Shown here: positions 61,577-64,000 of the stretch, one piece after another
How the letters are laid out: each line of letters opens with the position of its first letter
How positions within the stretch are numbered: the stretch's first letter is position 1
Source: Pseudomonadales bacterium
Lineage (GTDB): Bacteria > Pseudomonadota > Gammaproteobacteria > Pseudomonadales > Azotimanducaceae
DNA length: 64,000 nt
Reading direction: 5' to 3'
Assembly: GCA_019090615.1 (NCBI GenBank)
Contig: JAHRVQ010000022.1
Location: 96,898-160,897 of the forward strand
The notes under the pieces: generated by a model
Database searches by the model: none
Told to the model about the DNA's origin: nothing
The model's input: only the letters and a program-made list of their open reading frames with translations
Translations under genes and position numbers: made by a program

Positions 61577-62080
61577 CTAAATGCTGGAATGCATCCAGGT
61601 AACCTGACGCTGGATTAGTTGCCAGGCGGCAAAATGTTGTTTGGAAAAAAGGTAAAAGGTGCCCTCGGTGTCGGTTTCAACGCAGATAATGGCTTTATTG
61701 CGTTGTTGGTTAAAGGCCACTCGCGATAGTTTGAAGATAGTACTGGCGGCATATTCGTCGGGTTTAAGCTGGCTGAAGGCCGTCAGGTCAGATGCCTGCT
61801 GAATTAAACGCATATTTCTTCGTGGTGCCCGATTAGCAAGAATTAACGCGCTTAGCCATTCGTCGAATAGCGCTGATTGCGGCATAAACTCAAGCCCACA
61901 GGTGGATATATGGCTTACAAAAAAATAATTTTCGGTTTTAGCTTGATCGCTTAGCATTTGTGAAATGCTGGTATAGATGCTGAACTCTTCGTCCTGAAAA
62001 TTCCTGATGATCAGGAAGGCAGGCAATATGAAAATAGCGCTAGCAATGAAGATGCACAGAAAAAAGCTGATTCTACTCAT
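61577..62080 (-). CDS. Hypothetical membrane-anchored protein, 167 residues
   Basis: I do not recognise this protein. One N-terminal membrane segment (about residues 4-25, ISFFLCIFIASAIFILPAFLII) is followed by a soluble domain that by the positive-inside rule would face the periplasm. It has two cysteines (STCGLEF, IICVETD) and no known motif. AAGG stands four bases before the ATG. Its ATG overlaps the stop of a 68-residue frame upstream (ATGA), which may or may not be a real gene. It is not obviously connected with the acyl-CoA dehydrogenase genes downstream, which begin 370 bases away. Confidence 0.6.
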   Translation of the reverse strand: MSRISFFLCIFIASAIFILPAFLIIRNFQDEEFSIYTSISQMLSDQAKTENYFFVSHISTCGLEFMPQSALFDEWLSALILANRAPRRNMRLIQQASDLTAFSQLKPDEYAASTIFKLSRVAFNQQRNKAIICVETDTEGTFYLFSKQHFAAWQLIQRQVTWMHSSI

Positions 62081-62283
62081 TGACCTTCATTGCCTGGTGA
62101 CATTGCCAGACGAAAACGCCCAGTGATTGGTGTCTGTCCGTTTGACTTCGTTCCCTGGTCCCTCATATCAGGGGTATCAGCATCAGCGGTATTATGGCGC
62201 TGGTTTTGCGCGGTTGTTGCACTTCGATCCATTTTAAGTAGGATAGCCGATTTATTCATATTGATATGATGATGGACAGTCAA
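62077..62283 (-). CDS. Possible small ORF, 68 residues, overlapping the next gene
   Basis: A short hydrophilic frame starts at a TTG (or an ATG at 62259) and ends in an ATGA overlap with the 167-residue gene. That overlap is the only argument for reality. There is no clear ribosome site, no motif, and the composition (polar, low complexity TTAQNQRHNTADADTPD) is uninformative. It could equally be leader sequence. Confidence 0.25.
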   Translation of the reverse strand: MTVHHHINMNKSAILLKMDRSATTAQNQRHNTADADTPDMRDQGTKSNGQTPITGRFRLAMSPGNEGQ

Positions 62284-62347
62284 AATAATCTATCGATATG
62301 GTTCTACCGCTGAGGATGGATATGAAAAATAATAAAATGAATCGATT

Positions 62348-62911
62348 ATGCGCCTGGGTCTAATTGCAGACACCCATATGCCGGGCAGCCTGCAAGACTT
62401 GTGGCCTGAAGCGATTGACGCTTTTGATGGTGTTGACTCGATATTGCATGCGGGTGATCTACATACGCTGGATATCGTTGATGAGCTGGGGCAGATAGCG
62501 CCGACTTATGTTGCCCGCGGCAATGGCGATGTCGGTATTATAGATGATCGTTTGCAGGATACCTGGTGTTTTGAGTTTGATGGTATCAAGGTTGGTTTGA
62601 TTCATCGGTTGCCGTCCCCAGAACGAAAATCGCCAGCATCAATTAATAAATATATTGAACGTCATTTTGATTGTAAGCTGGATGTAGTGGTATTTGGTCA
62701 TACGCATTTTGAGGGTCTGTATCAGCTGGACGATATATTATGTATTAATCCAGGTTCGCCCACATTGCCACGTAACCAGGCATTGAAGCGAGGCACGCTC
62801 GGATTCCTGGATATTGATGACGGCCAGATATCCGCCACTATTTTACAAATTACCGAGACAGGTTTGAGTAGCCACGAGTCAATTGTGCCGATTCAAACTT
62901 CTTGGGTTTGA
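62348..62911 (+). CDS. YfcE/MJ0936-type metallophosphodiesterase
   Basis: The 187-residue protein is a calcineurin-like phosphoesterase of the small YfcE/MJ0936 family. Metal ligands are visible in LIADTHMPGSL (D and H), ILHAGDLHTLD, ARGNGDVG (asparagine) and FGHTHFEG (two histidines). Family members hydrolyse phosphodiesters or phosphomonoesters with Mn or Ni; the natural substrate is usually unknown. The start ATG 62348 lacks a strong ribosome site; AAAATGA precedes it. A PHP-domain phosphoesterase gene follows on the same strand after 86 bases. Confidence 0.9.
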   Translation: MRLGLIADTHMPGSLQDLWPEAIDAFDGVDSILHAGDLHTLDIVDELGQIAPTYVARGNGDVGIIDDRLQDTWCFEFDGIKVGLIHRLPSPERKSPASINKYIERHFDCKLDVVVFGHTHFEGLYQLDDILCINPGSPTLPRNQALKRGTLGFLDIDDGQISATILQITETGLSSHESIVPIQTSWV

Positions 62912-62997
62912 TGATTCACGCCATTCACTAAACTTGCACATCCTTAGTGGCTGTGGCAACTTGTCGCCCTTATCAAAAATACATCTAGAGGTTCACC

Positions 62998-63630
62998 GTG
63001 CTACTGGATTTACATACCCACTCCATCAAATCTGACGATGGTCGGGCTAAAGTCGAAAACTATTGTCAATGGATAAAAGCTAAAAACATCCCTATTGACG
63101 GTTTTGTGTTGACTGAGCATCGTCAGTTCGATAACGAATCCGATTATTCTGCCCTGGCCGAAAAATTCGGCATAGTTATTCTTAAAGCCAGTGAGGTTGA
63201 AACTGAATACGGGCATGTGCTGGTATACGGTGTCACCGAAGCGCTGACCCAGGCATTTGATTTTGCCAGTATCAAGTTGCCGCTGGAAATGGTCCTTAGA
63301 GTTTGCAAAGAGCATGGTGCTATTGCTGCGCCCTGTCATCCTGGCCGGCCCAAGGTCGGTATGTTTGCGCATACGGATAACCTGGGCATACCTGAAGGCG
63401 TTGAAATTGTTGAGATATATAATGGCGGCAGTCGAGACCAGGAAGATCAAATCGCTATTGATAATGCTAATAAACTGGCCTATGCGGGTATTGGCGGTAG
63501 TGATTCCCATATTGTTAGCCATGTAGGCCGTTGCGCCACCCGATTTGAAAATGATATTAAAACAATTGATGATTTGGTGTCGGCCTTGAAAAAGGGTCAA
63601 TTCGAAGCTGTTAACCTTAAAGTCGCATAA
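62998..63630 (+). CDS. PHP-domain metal-dependent phosphoesterase
   Basis: The 210-residue protein has the polymerase-and-histidinol-phosphatase fold: LLDLHTHSIKSDDGRA with the first histidine pair, FVLTEHRQF, the glutamate in ILKASEVETEYGHVLVYG, the histidine in APCHPGRPK, EIYNGGSRDQED, and GIGGSDSHIVSHVGRC near the end. Such proteins bind two or three metal ions and hydrolyse phosphate esters. The substrate is not known. The start is a GTG at 62998 (AGAGGTTCACC before it). A MaoC-type dehydratase gene begins 21 bases after its stop with AGGAGA, so they may form one transcript. Confidence 0.88.
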   Translation: MLLDLHTHSIKSDDGRAKVENYCQWIKAKNIPIDGFVLTEHRQFDNESDYSALAEKFGIVILKASEVETEYGHVLVYGVTEALTQAFDFASIKLPLEMVLRVCKEHGAIAAPCHPGRPKVGMFAHTDNLGIPEGVEIVEIYNGGSRDQEDQIAIDNANKLAYAGIGGSDSHIVSHVGRCATRFENDIKTIDDLVSALKKGQFEAVNLKVA

Positions 63631-63651
63631 TAAGTAAGTAGGAGAATCCGA

Positions 63652-63971
63652 GTGGATCAAGATATAAAAGAACTTCGAGAAAAATATTTGAATCAGGACT
63701 TCGACGAAAAAAGTTTTGCTATTGATGCTGAGCAAACGGTCGAATATGCGCGTCTTTGTGGTGAAACTGCAGATCGTTTCCTGAAAGTTGATGATGCCGA
63801 TTTTCAGGCATCACCGACCTACATTGCGTGTTTAACCGGTGGTCGTGCTATGCCGAAAGATTTTCCTGTGTTTGGTATTGGTATGGATGCCGGCAAGCAG
63901 GTTGAATGTTTTCAACCTGTTCGGCCAGGTGGGAAGCTGGTGGGTAGGTCCCATATTCATGATATCTATAC
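63652..63971 (+). CDS. MaoC-type dehydratase, N-terminal hot-dog part, cut by sequence end
   Basis: A GTG at 63652, seven bases after AGGAGA, opens a frame of about 106 residues that runs into the adapter sequence at 63972. The product reads DQDIKELREKYLNQDFDEKSF at the start, then VEYARLCGETADRF, SPTYIACLTGG, FGIGMDAGKQVECFQPVRPG, GRSHIHDIY. This is the pattern of the N-terminal domain of FAS1/MaoC-like dehydratases (PF13452 type), which hydrate enoyl-CoA, usually with a second MaoC-like partner or domain. The active-site half may lie beyond the break. A role next to the acyl-CoA dehydrogenase pair at 58792-61206 is plausible. Confidence 0.8.
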
Positions 63972-64000
63972 CTGTCTCTTATACACATCTGACGCTGCCG
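63972..64000 (+). other. Nextera/Tn5 transposase adapter contamination
   Basis: From 63972 the sequence CTGTCTCTTATACACATCT (the Tn5 mosaic end, complement form) is followed by GACGCTGCCG, the Nextera read-1 adapter tail. It interrupts the MaoC-type gene. It is library-preparation sequence and should be trimmed; it is not part of the organism. Confidence 0.97.

Noticed and set aside
63010..63735. 241-codon open frame on the minus strand
   Set aside because: It lies opposite the PHP-domain gene and the start of the MaoC gene, both with clear motifs. Its own translation resembles no family.

Overview
The window reads as chromosome of a heterotrophic gammaproteobacterium of moderate GC. The basis is PlsB, DapE, YgfZ-SdhE-YgfX, NadB, DsbC-Hom-RecJ, LysS/RF2, a type II secretion system with GspN, and succinyl-arginine (Ast) enzymes. 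Several genes suggest a marine, lipid- and amino-acid-degrading lifestyle, perhaps near Cellvibrionales/Spongiibacteraceae; that placement is an inference from gene content. I see no insertion sequence, prophage, CRISPR array, rRNA or tRNA. The last 29 bases (63972-64000) match a Nextera/Tn5 sequencing adapter, so the biological sequence ends at 63971 inside a truncated MaoC-type dehydratase gene.

Layout. 1-5133 (minus): 5' part of plsB, then gspD, gspC and gspN. 5215-7739 (minus): a small unknown gene, dapE and a tyrosine phosphatase. 7970-9580 (minus): a thiolase-like protein with its DUF35 partner. 9783-14841: coaE, an HDOD protein (minus), prfB with its programmed +1 frameshift, lysS and ung. 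14847-21465: a LysR regulator divergent from a five-gene valine-catabolism operon (mmsA, acyl-CoA dehydrogenase, enoyl-CoA hydratase, 3-hydroxyisobutyryl-CoA hydrolase, mmsB). 21506-26910: a second HDOD protein, ygfZ, sdhE, ygfX, nadB and dsbC. 27098-32346: alaC-like aminotransferase, hom, recJ and a HAD phosphatase. 32480-37446: Fe-alcohol dehydrogenase, a class IV aminotransferase/PhzF pair and a divergent MocR regulator. 37714-41027: astA, astB and a transglutaminase-like protein. 41078-47920: an outer-membrane barrel, CheX, a PQQ/heme c dehydrogenase and an MFS carrier. 48096-50127 (minus): a three-gene membrane operon with a MotA/ExbB-like channel and an ExbD-like subunit carrying a periplasmic beta-sandwich. 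50270-58713: alkaline phosphatase, a hybrid sensor kinase, DeaD helicase and an HD hydrolase. 58792-63971: two acyl-CoA dehydrogenase subunits, two small unknown ORFs, a phosphodiesterase, a PHP phosphoesterase and the broken MaoC gene.

The main themes are branched-chain and unusual acyl-CoA catabolism, amino-acid metabolism, cofactor and electron-transport assembly (SdhE, YgfZ, NadB, DsbC, PQQ dehydrogenase) and envelope functions. The most distinctive DNA-level property is the abundance of short local tandem duplications (12-25 bp units, 2-6 copies). They lie both between genes and, in multiples of three, inside genes, where they add repeated peptides to PhoA, PhzF, YgfZ, AstB and the outer-membrane protein. 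One such array (32337-32475) consists of six potential hairpins between two convergent genes. The most plausible little-described system is the three-gene ExbB/ExbD-like operon at 48096-50127.
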